Below, piece by piece: positions 1 to 11,826 of a stretch of DNA of 64,000 nt. Every line of letters starts with the position of its first letter. Within the stretch, counting starts at the first letter, position 1. A model generated the notes under the pieces. It searched no databases. It was not told the origin of the DNA and saw only the letters and a list, made by a program, of their open reading frames with translations. The position numbers and the translations under genes are program-made. The stretch comes from Cladorrhinum sp. PSN259 (Eukaryota; Ascomycota; Sordariomycetes; Sordariales; Podosporaceae). The stretch is from positions 124,001 to 188,000 of the forward strand of contig MU867063.1 in assembly GCA_033725935.1 (NCBI GenBank). The letters run 5' to 3'.

Positions 1-807
1 GACCCAATCGTAATCTTCAACGAAGACCTTGAAGAACTCGACCTCTCCAAAACAGACCACTTTGAGAACATTCAATCCACAAACTGGCAGCACATGAGAT
101 TCAAACCTCCCCCCGCTGATAACTCGATCGGGTGGAGGGTTGAGTTCCGACCAATGGAGATTCAAATTACGGACTTTGAGAATGCCGCTTTTGCGGTTTT
201 TATGGTTTTAATCACCAGAGTTATTTTGTCGTTTGATTTGAATTTCTATATCCCCATCAGGAGGGTGGACGAAAACATGGAGACTGCTCACCGCAGGGAT
301 GCCGTCATCAACGACAAGTTTTGGTTTAGACGGAATCTGTTTCCCGCTCAACGGGCTGCGAGGGGCGGAAGCGGAGCTAATTCGCCTACCAGGGGGAATT
401 CGAGACCTGCTTCTCCCGTGGGTCCCGTTGGAGATGAGTACAGGCTCATGAGCGTTAATGAGATCATTAACGGCTCGGCGTACGCGGGAGAGGAAAGGGA
501 CGGGGAGGATGAGTTCCCTGGTTTGATACCACTTGTGGAGAGTTATCTGGACAGCGTGAATGTGGATGTCACGACGAGGTGTCAGTTGGCGAGATACTTG
601 GATTTGATTAGGAAGAGGGCAAGCGGGGAGTTGTGGACTGCTGCTAGGTGGATTAGGCGGTTCGTGAGGGAGCATGAAGGGTACAAGGGGGATAGTGCGG
701 TCAGCGAGGAGGTTACGAAGGATTTGGTTGGGGAGGTTATCAAGATTGGGGAGGGAAGAACGGGAGAGGTTAAGGGTGTTGGGGAGTTGTTGGGTGGATT
801 TTTGTAG
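1..807 (+). CDS. Glutamate-cysteine ligase catalytic subunit, C-terminal part (5' end outside window)
   Basis: This is the last 268 codons of gamma-glutamylcysteine synthetase, which joins glutamate and cysteine in the first, rate-limiting step of glutathione synthesis in the cytosol. The frame is open from base 1, so the gene begins to the left of the window. The first ATG in this frame, at 94, is internal. Family signatures are visible: GWRVEFRPMEIQITDFENAA, then the run through VILSFDLNFYIPIRRVDEN and the NDKFWFRR segment. These match the conserved C-terminal half of eukaryotic GCL. A Ser/Gly/Pro-rich linker follows (about residues 118-140 of the fragment), then a helical tail. No intron is needed in this part. 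It is a clear member of the family; the missing N-terminal half carries much of the active site, so completeness cannot be judged. It converges with the GATA factor gene across an unusually long gap. Confidence 0.95.
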   Translation, partial: DPIVIFNEDLEELDLSKTDHFENIQSTNWQHMRFKPPPADNSIGWRVEFRPMEIQITDFENAAFAVFMVLITRVILSFDLNFYIPIRRVDENMETAHRRDAVINDKFWFRRNLFPAQRAARGGSGANSPTRGNSRPASPVGPVGDEYRLMSVNEIINGSAYAGEERDGEDEFPGLIPLVESYLDSVNVDVTTRCQLARYLDLIRKRASGELWTAARWIRRFVREHEGYKGDSAVSEEVTKDLVGEVIKIGEGRTGEVKGVGELLGGFL

Positions 808-2000
808 ATGATGAGAAGATGGTGGTGCAAGGGATTTAGACGGGGGGTGGGGATGAATAGGAGTGGCATTGTGTCCTTTTTTTTCTTTTTTCTTTTTCCT
901 GTTGGTTTCGGCTTCATCATTGCTGTCTGGCTTCTTGCAAATGTGTGGTTATCTGCAATTGTTTTTTCGGGGGGTTTCGGTTTTTTTTTTTTTTGGTTTT
1001 TTTCCATCTCATTACTCATTTCCATTCAGCGGCATTTTAAGAATGAGATAGACAGACCTGTGGTTGTTTCATATATGTTTTCATGTTTCGTTTTGAGATC
1101 ATATAAGTATGCAAGGTAATGCATATTGAATGGTTGAAGTTGAGCATACGAACATGGGAACACTGATCAGGCAGGCAGACCATCTTTAACAACAGCACAT
1201 GGTCTCAAAGATGGCTCACAGAAGAATAAAAGAATATAGAGAATGATTGTCAGTAGAATGGATGGTAACTGAATTCCACGAGAGACTCAGGATCATTAGC
1301 AGGTACATACATAACATGACTGCGAGTCACTAGATAGGGCTTGATATATTTGGTAAGTCAGTCTTTTCTTCTTTTTGTCAACACTGAGAGCTTCCCGTAA
1401 GATGGTACATGTAGCAAAGCCTTGCACCAAGTGTAGGAACTTGAAGACATCATACCATCATCGCACCACAGCTCTTTTCACATTCGTGATTCACACAGAG
1501 GGCTTATGAAATTTTCTCATGCTGCAATTGATTATGAACCAGCCTCCCGTAACTCTTGTGACATTGATTGCTTCTTTATCAACTGTTTATTGATCTGTAA
1601 GGTTACCGTTATCCCCGTTCCTAAATCTCTACATTTTTCAACTACCTGGCACCGTGGGCTCTGCGCTGCTTACTACTGCAGCTTCCCATGACACCACCTG
1701 GTTGTTTTCATCTATAGGACTCCAATGCTCACACCACATGATCATTCCTCTACGGCTTGATGATCACACCGCATGTTCAAGAGGGGACCCTACGCGCATA
1801 CGAGCTTTGTATACAACCAAGCAGCAAGAGACATAACAGCAGCTACAATGACATCAAAGCTGGCCAGAAATATACCGGCATCCTCAACCTCTCAACACCA
1901 CCCCAATATGATCATCAGCATCATCATCCATCGATACCCTTCCACCGCTCTTTCCCCCTTTCACTATCCATCCTCAAGGAACAACCTTTCCTCAAAACAT

Positions 2001-2021
2001 CCCCCCCCCCCCCCCCCCCCC
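2001..2021. repeat. C21 homopolymer run
   Basis: This is an uninterrupted run of 21 cytosines, followed downstream by a T run and further pyrimidine-rich DNA. No gene is nearby. Confidence 0.98.
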
Positions 2022-3672
2022 TTGAACCGCTGACTCCCTTACACAATAACCCCATCCTTACGACTTATACCGCACACCCAATCATCGTGGTTTCCTCCCC
2101 CACCGCTTTCAAAGCAAGTCTCAGACCCTACTTGCTTGTCCCCCCGTTTTTTTTTTTCAGTTCACAGGATTTTCCATGTGGGCTTTCTCTCAAATAACCA
2201 TGCCGGTGAGTTATCTCCTTGTACACAAACACAAAACACAGCCTAGTCTACGTTGTGTGTGCACGTGGTTTTTCCTGCACCTAGGGTCCAGTTCATCCGA
2301 TGCCATCCATGCAAATTACACAACATCTAATTCATGGCTCTGACCATGTTATGTATGTAGTCTAAACCACCGGACCTTGTTTTCCTCGTGTTTTTTTTTT
2401 CTCTTCCCCCTGTTCGTTTCTCCGGTAAGGGACTGGGTTTTATCCGGGGGTCAATGTTGAGATAGGTAGGTATACCATACTTGTCCATGTTCATTTTACA
2501 CTAGATTTTTCTCGCAACCACTACAACCATGTTTGTTTGCCAGCATCATGTATGTAATTCCCCCCTCCCTCCCTCCCCCGAAATCCCAGTTTTAGTTCCC
2601 CTTTTTTTACTTCCAACTTTTTTTTTTCTTTTCCCCGCTTGACTTGGTTGGTAAACATTTTAGGGGTCCAGCTGGTCATGCCATGGTCCGGGGCTCCAAG
2701 GGAGGTAGTGATGAGCGGGAACTTTGTTGAAGGACCCAGATCGGGACACACACAGAGGGTCTTTTTTTCTTTCTTCTTTTCCTAGGTGTCTGCCATGGCT
2801 ATGGATTATGTGTCCAGGTTATGGGTATGCGATGGGAAGGTTACATGGTTGTTGGAAGTGGGGGGAGAAGGGCCAAGAGAGATAGATGATCGGAGTTGTC
2901 CGAGGGGAGTGATCATCATGTCCAGGACCGTCGTCACCGAATCTAGGGGGCTCAGTATAGAAGGAGGAGTGCAACCTAGACTAGGAGGACTCCATGAACT
3001 GTACATAAGTCATGGAAGACATGTAAGTTCGTGTATGTATGTCTGTATGTGTGTCACTGTCGGCTGGCTATCCGATCACGAGAAACTTTTCTTCTACTCC
3101 TGCTACGGGTCAGGATCACTGCCTTCTGGTAATTTGATGATGCATGTACTATGTATGGCTTTCGGAAAGCAGCAACTCCCACTACCAATCTTTACTTGGA
3201 TCTTATGTGTTTAACTCTAGGGTACATATTCCATAGAGTGAGAAATAAAGGATCTAAACGGACCTCTTCCACATAACGTGTTCCAGTTCTTGCATGTAGT
3301 ACATGTTATTATCCCCCTTTTTTCTTTCTTTCATCTATTTGACTCTTCTACGTACATCCATAAACTATGCAATTCTGTTGTGACAACATCCCTTCTATCA
3401 TGACTCAAGACCTTCTTCTCTCGGTCCCTCCTCAACCGAGAACGAACCCTGACCATGTTACCTGTACTTCCTCCACGCCATAGGTATCACGAGCCAAGCA
3501 CCGGTCGGCCGGACAAGGAAGGTTTCGAGAAGAAATCCGTCTCGATTCCATGTTACGTGTGTGTTCTCGAGGACCTTCTGTTCCGTATATGCTGTTGTAT
3601 GGTTCATGGATGAACAAAGATATCATGCAATGCAACAGGAGAAGAACAAGGTTAAAAGGTTAAGCGCCGTGT

Positions 3673-3702
3673 CATGGCATGTCATGCCATGCCATGCCAT
3701 GG
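3673..3702. repeat. CATGG/CCATG palindromic and tandem repeat
   Basis: CATGGCATG at 3673-3681 and its reverse complement CATGCCATG at 3683-3691 are separated by one base. The tandem GCCAT units then continue to CCATGG. As RNA or single-stranded DNA this could fold into alternative short hairpins. Confidence 0.85.
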
Positions 3703-5265
3703 AACCTATCGAACCCTTTTTACATGTACATGAGTTACATGGTTTTTCTTGAAACCTACATTGCGACCCTTATGACGGCGTGGCTTGATCAGATAGGAGG
3801 GTTGGACCTTGTTATATGTATTCGTAAGTGAGAGAGAAGGGGGGAGGCAAAGTTATGGATGTGGACAGAAAAGAATTCGGGATTGAAGATATATCAGCCG
3901 TTTCTGGAAATGAAGAAACTGAACGTTGATGAATGTCACAAGTAGTGTAGGAAGGGTTATGTTTACTTTACGCTCCTTCTAGACGCTTCTCCTAACATGA
4001 TCACAAAATGCTTCCCGTCATGAATATGAAGATTATGAGAATGTAATTAACTGAAAAAACTTATACCAGCACTCGACAGGGACCTAACCTGTCAAAAATG
4101 CAACCATCTGCAAGACCATAACCCAGCTCTCCCCCGGCGACCAAGTTCAGGGATAATTGAAAGTTTCCTTGGTTTTAATCATCTTTTCAACAACTATCCA
4201 ACCCAGAGGAAAGACACTTAATAAACATGACGGAGAACCACCCCGAACCGAACCAGCGTCGGGTCTCTTTTGTCTCTGATATCTTTTGTTCCTGATTCTG
4301 GTTGACATGTCTGTCATTTGGCTTACTTACACACACATGTCCTCAGATATATATTCATTTCTTTAAAATAAAAATTTCTCGATCCGGACCGCATGTTTTA
4401 GTTTTCTACGATCGAGGTGATACAGATTCTGCAGGGTCTTGTCTTTTCCACTCCATGCGTCATCCATGATGATTCTACTCTACGTCAATATTTTCATTGG
4501 TTACAGACCGCTTCTTACTTCCGCGTCACGGCTGTGTTCAATATGGCATTTACATTTCTGCATGCCGTTTCTGGCATTGCTTGACGGCAGTAACCAAGCA
4601 GAAAAATATCGCGCTTGTCTCGGTCCCCCGATTCTCGTGTACGTGGGGTTTTAGGGGTCCGATGATTATCGGGACGTGTGCATCCCTGAATGAATGAGCC
4701 GCAACCCGCTCGGCGGCGGCCGGTGCTAGTAGTACCTCGTGGACGCCGTGTGCCCCTGTGTGAAGGAAACGTGGTCTGCCTTCCGACGCCAGGGATGGTC
4801 TGGCGGTCAAGAAATAACCAGAGCTGAGAGTTTTAGTGACATCTCCAGCTTGTGTTGTGTTTGCTTCATATGATCAATGATAGGGCGGGACGATGTGTTG
4901 TTGAGAAATGCTCAGCTGGTCTCGGGAACACGTTTAGCGTCGGTTCCCAAGGCAGAGTGGTGGACTGCTGGGTGTGTAGATATCGTCCCGACAATCGGAA
5001 GGACGCGAGAGAGGGAGAGAGAGATCCGCTCATCTTGCAGGGCCGTTGTCTCGATTTGCTGATCGGAATCCCGACGGACCCTCTTGGAGGCTAACTCATA
5101 CATTAGCGCTTGTTTGCTTTTCCCAACAGTTTAATCATCTGACGGTGCACGCTGCAGGCTGAATCCGGACCCAGCGTCCATCAAATTGTCTCGCCAGCAC
5201 ACCACCATCGGCATTCACACAACCAAAAAGTGTGTGTTTCATCCAAAATGGAAGTGAGCAACTGA

Positions 5266-5282
5266 GGGGGGGGGGGGGGGGG
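5266..5282. repeat. G17 homopolymer run
   Basis: Seventeen consecutive guanines in non-coding DNA. Confidence 0.97.
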
Positions 5283-7223
5283 TTATAGGTGAAGAATTAT
5301 GGGGTCAAGTCCCGTGATGACTTCAAGTCGGATTCATTGAGGCAGCCACGTTCGACCACCAAAGTCATTCGTTGAGTTGAAGTGGAATTGGAATGCGCCT
5401 GCCTGCCTGCCAGACTTGGACCCTATGTTGGCAAGTGGCAGGAATGGTGGAATGGAACGCTTGGATCTGCCTGTCATCCGGTGTGAGTGGAGTTTGGAGA
5501 AAGCCTGTGAGGAGAAAGAAACGTGAGTGGCCCGTGCTTCCTAAGATCATACGAAACCCAGCCCCAATAAGGCTGACGTCACAAGCGTGGCTTCAGATGG
5601 GAAATCTCTCTCGCTAATCTCATCTGACTTTTGAGTGGTTGGGGTTTGTTCAAGTACCGGTACATCCTGCCTTTCCGGGGGAAGCTTTTTCGGGCAAATG
5701 ACAAAAAGAATCATGACTGGCAAGACCCAGACTCCACTTGACAGAATCAAATCAGGTAGGCCGCCGTGTTCCAGACCGGGAAGGCACAAACCATTTGTTC
5801 GAAAGAGGGAATATCTTGTAATTGAAAATTAAAGGAGAACATTGAAAGCGGGCGGCGGCGCCTCTGCGCGCTTCATTCAGTGCGCCCCATTCTTGCCGCC
5901 CGCACTGTGCTTACCCACACACCCCCTTCATCCAAATCGGCGGTTGCAGTTTGTTCAAGATCCAACACCGTTTAAGCGCATAGTACAAATATAGCCCCCG
6001 CATGTGTACAGTGCGACGCTCCCGCAGATGATCCTCTCTTACCAGTCTTGTCCCTTACACTTGGGAGGTACCAGATCTTGGCTAGATCTCGTGGGCCCGT
6101 GATCTCTTCTCGAACCCGGTAAAATAAATACCTGCAGCCGGAGAACAAGATAGCTGCATATCTGTATTTCAAAATAGTTTCTTTTTTGTTCTGGTTTCTC
6201 CTTCCGTCTCTAATAATTATCCACCAAAATCCAAAAAGAAACGTAGGAATGCATCTGCCGTTGTATCACGGCCTAGAATACCACCCTCGACGAGAAAGAG
6301 GAAGCTGTATCCCTCGAGGACGAGATTTCGAGGGTGAGTGGGCTGATGCGACAGCGCACTGGCCGTGATGCTGCAGGTATCCGGCTTGTGTTTCGCGGTA
6401 CAGAGCGAGGCAAACCACCCTATCCCCCTCCTTTCTTACTCAAAAACCTCTCTCCCATTCTCGTGGCTTAGTGACAGCTCATCAACGAGACTGATCACTT
6501 CAGGTCATGCTGCCCAAAGGGTGTGGCAGCCTCAACTTTTCCTTCTCTTTTCCTTCTTTAAAAAGCCTTGGGGTCGGCCCGGGATTCCAAACGTCTGCTC
6601 GGACCGAGGTCGCTTGCGCTATTCTCGTGCTGTCCAACCGTTCCACCAAAGAAAAAAGAAGGGCGGACCTTCTTTTTCTTTCTCGTTCTTCGGGGTGGGC
6701 AGCATGCCCTTTCGATTTGAGTTATCACATATTCTTGTGCTGGAAGTAACGCCCCGTCACACGCCCCGTGAATCATAATGTTTGCTTTTCTTTTCCCTGC
6801 CATTCATTTTTTTTTTTTTTTGCCTCTTTAACGGGAATAGTCAGCACAGCAACAACAGCCTGTTTCAATATTGCGGAAGAATCAGGCGATCAATACTTTT
6901 TATGTCTCTTTTCTTCCAGAAAACTGACATGTCAGTTGGGGAGCTGCCTGCTCTGCCGCTGGCGTTGGACGGTGCCGATTCAAAAACAACCTGCACCGTG
7001 GTTCATGTCTGCCGGTTGGTGGTGGTTAACATGAGAAGTAATACATTTCACACCCTCTCTGCAAGAGAGAAAGAGTGCGAAACGCCACAGACGACCATTC
7101 AATACTACCCACTCTCAACCTATCAAAGGAAAAGGGGTTGTTGTCGAGCAAAGAGAGATGGAAATTGATACATCATAGGAAAATCCTTTTCCCTCTCATG
7201 ACATGATTCTAAAACTCTAGAGC

Positions 7224-7259
<36 letters not shown>

Positions 7260-7266
7260 CACACAC
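7224..7266. repeat. Compound microsatellite (CA)n(TA)n(CA)n
   Basis: A CA repeat passes into a TA repeat and back to CA over about 43 bp. It lies in the gap downstream of both flanking genes. Confidence 0.97.
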
Positions 7267-7602
7267 TGTATGACAAGGAATGAGCTAATTATTACACATC
7301 AACGGAAAAAGAGATTTACATACCTGTGAGACAAGACCTAGGGAAAAAGAAAAGGCAAACAGGCAAAAGTGATGAGGGGAAAAAAAGTACAAGATCAGGT
7401 AACAGAAAAAGGAAAAGAAAACAAAAGATGATTTGTTCGTGGAATGGTGGAACAGCATGTGGTGGTCTGATCGTGCCCACGATAACCTACCCATCCATTC
7501 ATTGGTGGGCATATCTTGAATACGCTCGAAATTCCTCTCCCCCTCCCCGGCTAGACTTACCCCAACTACATGTTTTTTTTTATTCCCCTCAGTTAGTTGT
7601 TG

Positions 7603-7664
7603 ATCTTTTCTTTTCTTTTCTTTTTTCTTTTCTTTTTTCTTTTCTTTTTTCTTTTCTCTTTTCA
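7603..7664. repeat. CTTTT/CTTTTTT polypyrimidine tandem array
   Basis: Repeated CTTTT and CTTTTTT units give an almost pure T/C strand of about 60 bases. The apparent open frames across it are translations of this repeat, not genes. Confidence 0.95.
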
Positions 7665-7838
7665 GTTACGGCGGCATATGACAAGAAACCCCATGGGTTG
7701 CACATGTTTATGTATCTTTAAGTTATCTAAATGGATGTTTTTGCGCGACTTCCCAATGTTGCCCTTGAGAGAAATAAAAGAGCAGAGTATTATCGTGCCT
7801 TTTAATAAACGGTATCAGCAACAAAGCAAAAAAAGCAA

Positions 7839-7855
7839 CCCCCCCCCCCCCCCCC
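7839..7855. repeat. C17 homopolymer run
   Basis: Seventeen consecutive cytosines. A T-run followed by an 11-base G-run (7999-8009) lies about 150 bp further on. Confidence 0.97.
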
Positions 7856-9640
7856 GAAAACAGACGGCTGGCGGGAGGGAGCGCTCCGTTTTGACTAACA
7901 GGCAAGCAGGGTACTCGGATCGAGGGAGGGAGGAGGAGGGAAAGCAGACGGGTAGCTGCATGATTTATGCTTTTTTGCTTCTTTTCTTCTTTTTTTTTGG
8001 GGGGGGGGGAGGGAGGGTGATATCGAAGGAAGGGGACATGTTTGGGGGCGTCCTCCAGAAGCATGCCACATTTTCTGATAGGGACATCTATGTAGGTCGG
8101 GGGCACAAGAAAAACTGAATGGAATGGGCTGGGTCCGTTTTACCCTACATAACTGCCGCCCCCAACTCCCTGTGAATTCCTCCGCCGTTTCCCCATTCCT
8201 CTATAAACAAGTCTTTTTTCACCTTTGTCATTCATGTACCATGTTGACAGTAACACACTTGGGCATCGAGATCGGCAAGAGAGACCCGAGACACAAGACA
8301 CAAGACACGCGCCCACAAAAGGGGGAGAAGGAAGACAACGGATATCTACATACAGTGACGGTTGGGTTTGGGAGGACCTCCCTCCCACTTTGACCTCGGG
8401 CTTTGACCTCGATCGAATTGGGCATAAGAACATTCCCGGCGGGCAGTGACATGAACAATTCAACGTCAAGTATAAACTATGCAGCAGTCCGGCGGCGGCT
8501 CGTGATGGAAAAAGGGGGAGGCAAAATAAGGTAATAATCATGATCATCACCGCGGTGGAAAAGGAAGATTATCAAGAGTCGGCTTGGGTAGAATTACAGA
8601 TTGATCGTGATACAAACAGTTCATATTTAAAAGACTGTCGATAGAGAGAAGTCGGGAAACCCGCAGAGGTTATCACTCAAATCACACACCGGGAGAAAAA
8701 TGAAACCAAGATTACTGACGGGAAAACACTTTCCTAGAAAAAAGAACTCGCGCGCAATGTCTTCACTTTTCCATTTTTGGTCTCTGTGCTTTCCTTACTT
8801 GATGAAATATCTCGAGAAAGATTTCGCTCACAAGTGGCTATGAATCCTTTACATACTTTCACGAGATTCTCTCCCGCCTTCTAAGATAAATCCGCACTGG
8901 ATCCTAACAAAAACTTCTCTAAAAGTCTTGTTCCCTCTTTCTCTTTCCTGAAAAAAAATATTCAAAAAATACAGACACATTCTCTCTTATAAGATAACCA
9001 AACCAGAACAGCCCCAAATATTGAAAACAGGAGAAAAGACACGCCCAGCAATGATGATGATGATGATGATGATGACGACAAGCCCAAAAATTGTAATGCC
9101 GAGCCGAGAGATAGAACCAAGCCAAGCCGAGCCGAGAGTTTGATTTAGAATCCCGCCCCCTCTTTTTCTCCCAAAAGGACCGATACACTAAAATGAAAGC
9201 GAGTTGTCGAACCAGCCAAACAAATATAAAAAAAGGGAAAATAGGGGTATGGGAAGGGGTATAATGTTATATACAACACAGCCTTAAAGCAAAAATAAGT
9301 GATAACGAGCAGCAGAAAAAGTCTCTTTGCGTCTTGACACACTTCCCATATTCTCGTTGATACGTATGTGGAGAAGTGTGCGAGGCTCAGAGGATTGGAG
9401 GATGTTTTAAACCAAAAGCCATCCGGGTATTGTTGAAAGTTAAATTTCAGAAAACAAAAGCAGAAGTAACCCAGAAAAATTGTGTTGCCTGCAAGGTGAA
9501 TATATGATGAAGCGGAAAAATATTGATCGTTGGTGGCAAGATGAAGCGATAGGCCGTGGTTCGGGTAAACGTAGATTCAGAATCGTAAAGGAAGATTATA
9601 AATGGCGAAAGAATGTAGACGCGATGTTAGGACAGAGGAT

Positions 9641-11228
9641 CTAAGTCCTGTCATGGTCGGAAGGCTTGGGACGGAGCGACCTCTGGTCCATCTGTCGCTT
9701 GCGTTCTAACTTGGCATAGTGAAGACCACAGGCATTGCACAACGTCCTTGCGCCGTCAGGGCCGCGCCTCCATTCTGGCGTGTCGATCCTGTTACAGCTG
9801 TGACACCGTCCAGGCGGAGCTGCGCGCTGCTTTGTGCGTTAGCTCCAGTCTCGTTGCATGCCTATCATGGGGAAAGAATTCGAACTTACGCCGCGCCGTT
9901 TCTTCACCTCGTTCAAGCTATAAGCTGGCTTCATGCCATCGCCGTACATGGAAACATCATCATCCTCCTTGCGGCCATGCTCACGAGATGCCCGCTCGTT
10001 GGCTATCCTGTTATGCTGGACGATATCTCGAATTTCTTCAAGCTTCTTGACGGTCAATATCAGGCTGCTAATCAGACCGCTAACTTCAGCCTCTGCTGGC
10101 ATCCTTGATGGGATTGGCTGCGAGCCGCTGGTCTGCTCCCGCACCGCGTTCAGATAAGCCTCGGCAAAATTGTACCCTGTCCGGCACGAATTTGCTACCT
10201 GTCAGGGCCCAGTTAGTTTTCAAATTCACCGCTAGTCCCTTGGAAATATTAAGACGTACTATTTGCAGGTTCTCTTGGTAACCCCAGTTCTCGAAATGTT
10301 TGTCAATAGCAGCCTTGTATTCTGACAATCTGTGATGCATATACTCTGGAGACTCTTCGCCGTGAAAAGGCGGTCTTTGTGTGTCATATGGCGATGGAAG
10401 AGTTGGCCCGTTGTGCCTAGGGGAAACAGGATACCCAGACAGAGGAAGCTGCCCAGGGGGAAGACGTCCAGTTTCAGTGTAGAGCCCTGGAAGTTGTTGC
10501 TGCGACTGCTCACGATGTCCGGCGCTCAGCGGCTGGACCTGACCTGGCCTTTGCTCGGCCTCGTGCTGATCATGCCTCAGGGGCGGTGGAGAGGAATGGT
10601 GTTGTCCTGAGAAGGTGTTCAAAGGTGGCGGTGCGGGTGGTCTATTGTTTAAGAGTGATCTTGAAGGATCCGAGATTGCGGGAAGCGTGTCAGGGCGCGA
10701 GTAACCCGTTGATGGGGGATGCAATGTCCTTGGTGACGAATTCTTGTCTGAGCCCAACTGCTCAAACGGCCGGGGTGGTCCAGAAGAGGCGAATGGCGAT
10801 GGGAGAGTCTGAGACTGGGTGATTGGGGGCGGTGGTGGGAATCCTGGCTTGGTCGCCGAAATCACCTCCGAGATTGAAGGCAGAGATTGCCTGTGGGAAT
10901 GGTTCGAATCCGCCTCATCAGTGGGCCGGCGAGGCTCGATCGGAGAAATCATGGACGGAATGCTGCCGACAGGTGCTGAGTGCGGATATCCCGAGTTGTA
11001 AGATGAATGATGCTGTTGATGATATGAAGAAGGAGCACTCGGGCTAATCAAAGTTGCGGTGGCCATGTTGGATGATGGAGGAGGCGGTGGTGGTCCTTCT
11101 CGATAAGATGTATCTACGCGCTCGCGGAGAGGTGGTTGTTGTTCCCTTCTATCGAAGTGGTTGTTGAGATTGTTATTGATGATGCTGTTGTTGCTGGCAG
11201 CTGGTATCCCACTAATTATAGATACCAT
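9641..11228 (-). CDS. sub-1: NsdD/SUB-1-type GATA zinc-finger transcription factor
   Basis: This is a nuclear GATA factor of the NsdD (Aspergillus) / SUB-1 (Neurospora) group, which in those fungi controls sexual development and late light responses. Exons read on the minus strand are 11228-10260, 10198-9890 and 9826-9641, with introns of 61 and 63 nt, giving 487 residues. The N-terminal 300 residues are Pro/Ser/Gln-rich. A helical region around EYKAAIDKHFENWGYQENL follows, then the conserved ANSCRTGYNFAEAY block. The basic KKRRGRAAPPG precedes one finger, CX2CX18CX2C (Cys434, 437, 456, 459), and the protein ends RSLRPKPSDHDRT. This finger and its C-terminal position are hallmarks of the group. 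The start is uncertain: the frame stays open upstream to about 11375 without an ATG, Met55 (11066) begins a conserved-looking MATATLISP stretch, and a spliced upstream exon cannot be excluded. Fourteen kilobases of gene-free DNA lie upstream. Confidence 0.9.
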
Positions 11229-11644
11229 GACGATTAATTCCAAGTCCCCAGATCGCTCGACCGGATGAAAGCGTGCATGAAGTGGCAGTGACAGTGACAA
11301 CAAACCTTTGCCTAGTGACCGAATCGCCCGCTTCCATAGCGGGACTTTATCCGAGACGGTGTCAAACCCTCTACACTAAGGAATACCCAAGGTAAGGCAG
11401 TTACCGTAGGTGCTTACGGTGTGTGTGGCGGCGTGTGGGGAAGAAGCACAGTTTGGTATTCTTATGGAGGCGATGCCTAATAGCAACAACAGCAACAACA
11501 ACAGTAGTGGTGACTCCTCGAGAATAGCAAAAAGATGAGAAGGAGAGACAGCTGGACGGTGGGCGGGCAGCCGCGGTGGTTTTGTGTCTTTCCTGTTTTT
11601 GTTAAGGCGGGACCTTGGTGAGGCTAGCAGATCGCCAGCCGCTC

Positions 11645-11664
11645 GGGGGGGGGGGGGGGGGGGG
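11645..11664. repeat. G20 homopolymer run
   Basis: Twenty consecutive guanines about 420 bp upstream of the proposed GATA factor start codon. On the minus strand it reads as a poly-proline stretch, which inflates the 11376-12116 open frame. Confidence 0.97.
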
Positions 11665-11816
11665 AGTGGGTAACCTTGCCCTGGACCTGGGTAGGGGGGT
11701 GGTGGTCCTGGTGTGCTTGGGATATCCCAGTGGGCGTGCGGCCACTGTACTGTGTGGAATTGTGGATTGCAGACTGGGTCGGGGTGCTGCTGGTTGGAAG
11801 GGATGGAGGGAGGGGC

Positions 11817-11826
11817 GATCGAGATC
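11817..11826 (+). promoter_or_regulatory. GATCGAGATC decamer, copy 1 (candidate light-response element)
   Basis: This is an exact GATCGAGATC, about 590 bp upstream of the proposed GATA factor ATG. The White Collar complex of Neurospora binds closely spaced GATC-type sites, and sub-1 is a known direct target of it. Assigning this copy to that role is inference. Confidence 0.35.

Larger units (their letters stand above)
808..9640. other. 8.8 kb gene-free gap between two convergent genes
   Basis: I find no supportable protein gene here on either strand. Open frames in this stretch start mostly at non-ATG codons, are short, or are translations of simple repeats (poly-T, CTTTT, GGGAGG), and none shows a recognisable domain or plausible splice-joined exons. 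The sequence is rich in homopyrimidine tracts, C and G runs and dinucleotide repeats. The flanking genes point towards each other, so this should be 3' untranslated and intergenic DNA, but it is far longer than normal for convergent fungal genes. Long 3' UTRs, non-coding RNA or a decayed insertion are all possible. Confidence 0.7.

Noticed and set aside
2786..3214. 142-codon plus-strand frame in the first large gap
   Set aside because: It starts at GTG, has no domain, and the opposite strand is also open over part of it.
7326..8118. Overlapping frames of 127-173 codons in several registers
   Set aside because: They are translations of CTTTT, poly-C, poly-T and G-run repeats, with inconsistent strands and no domain.
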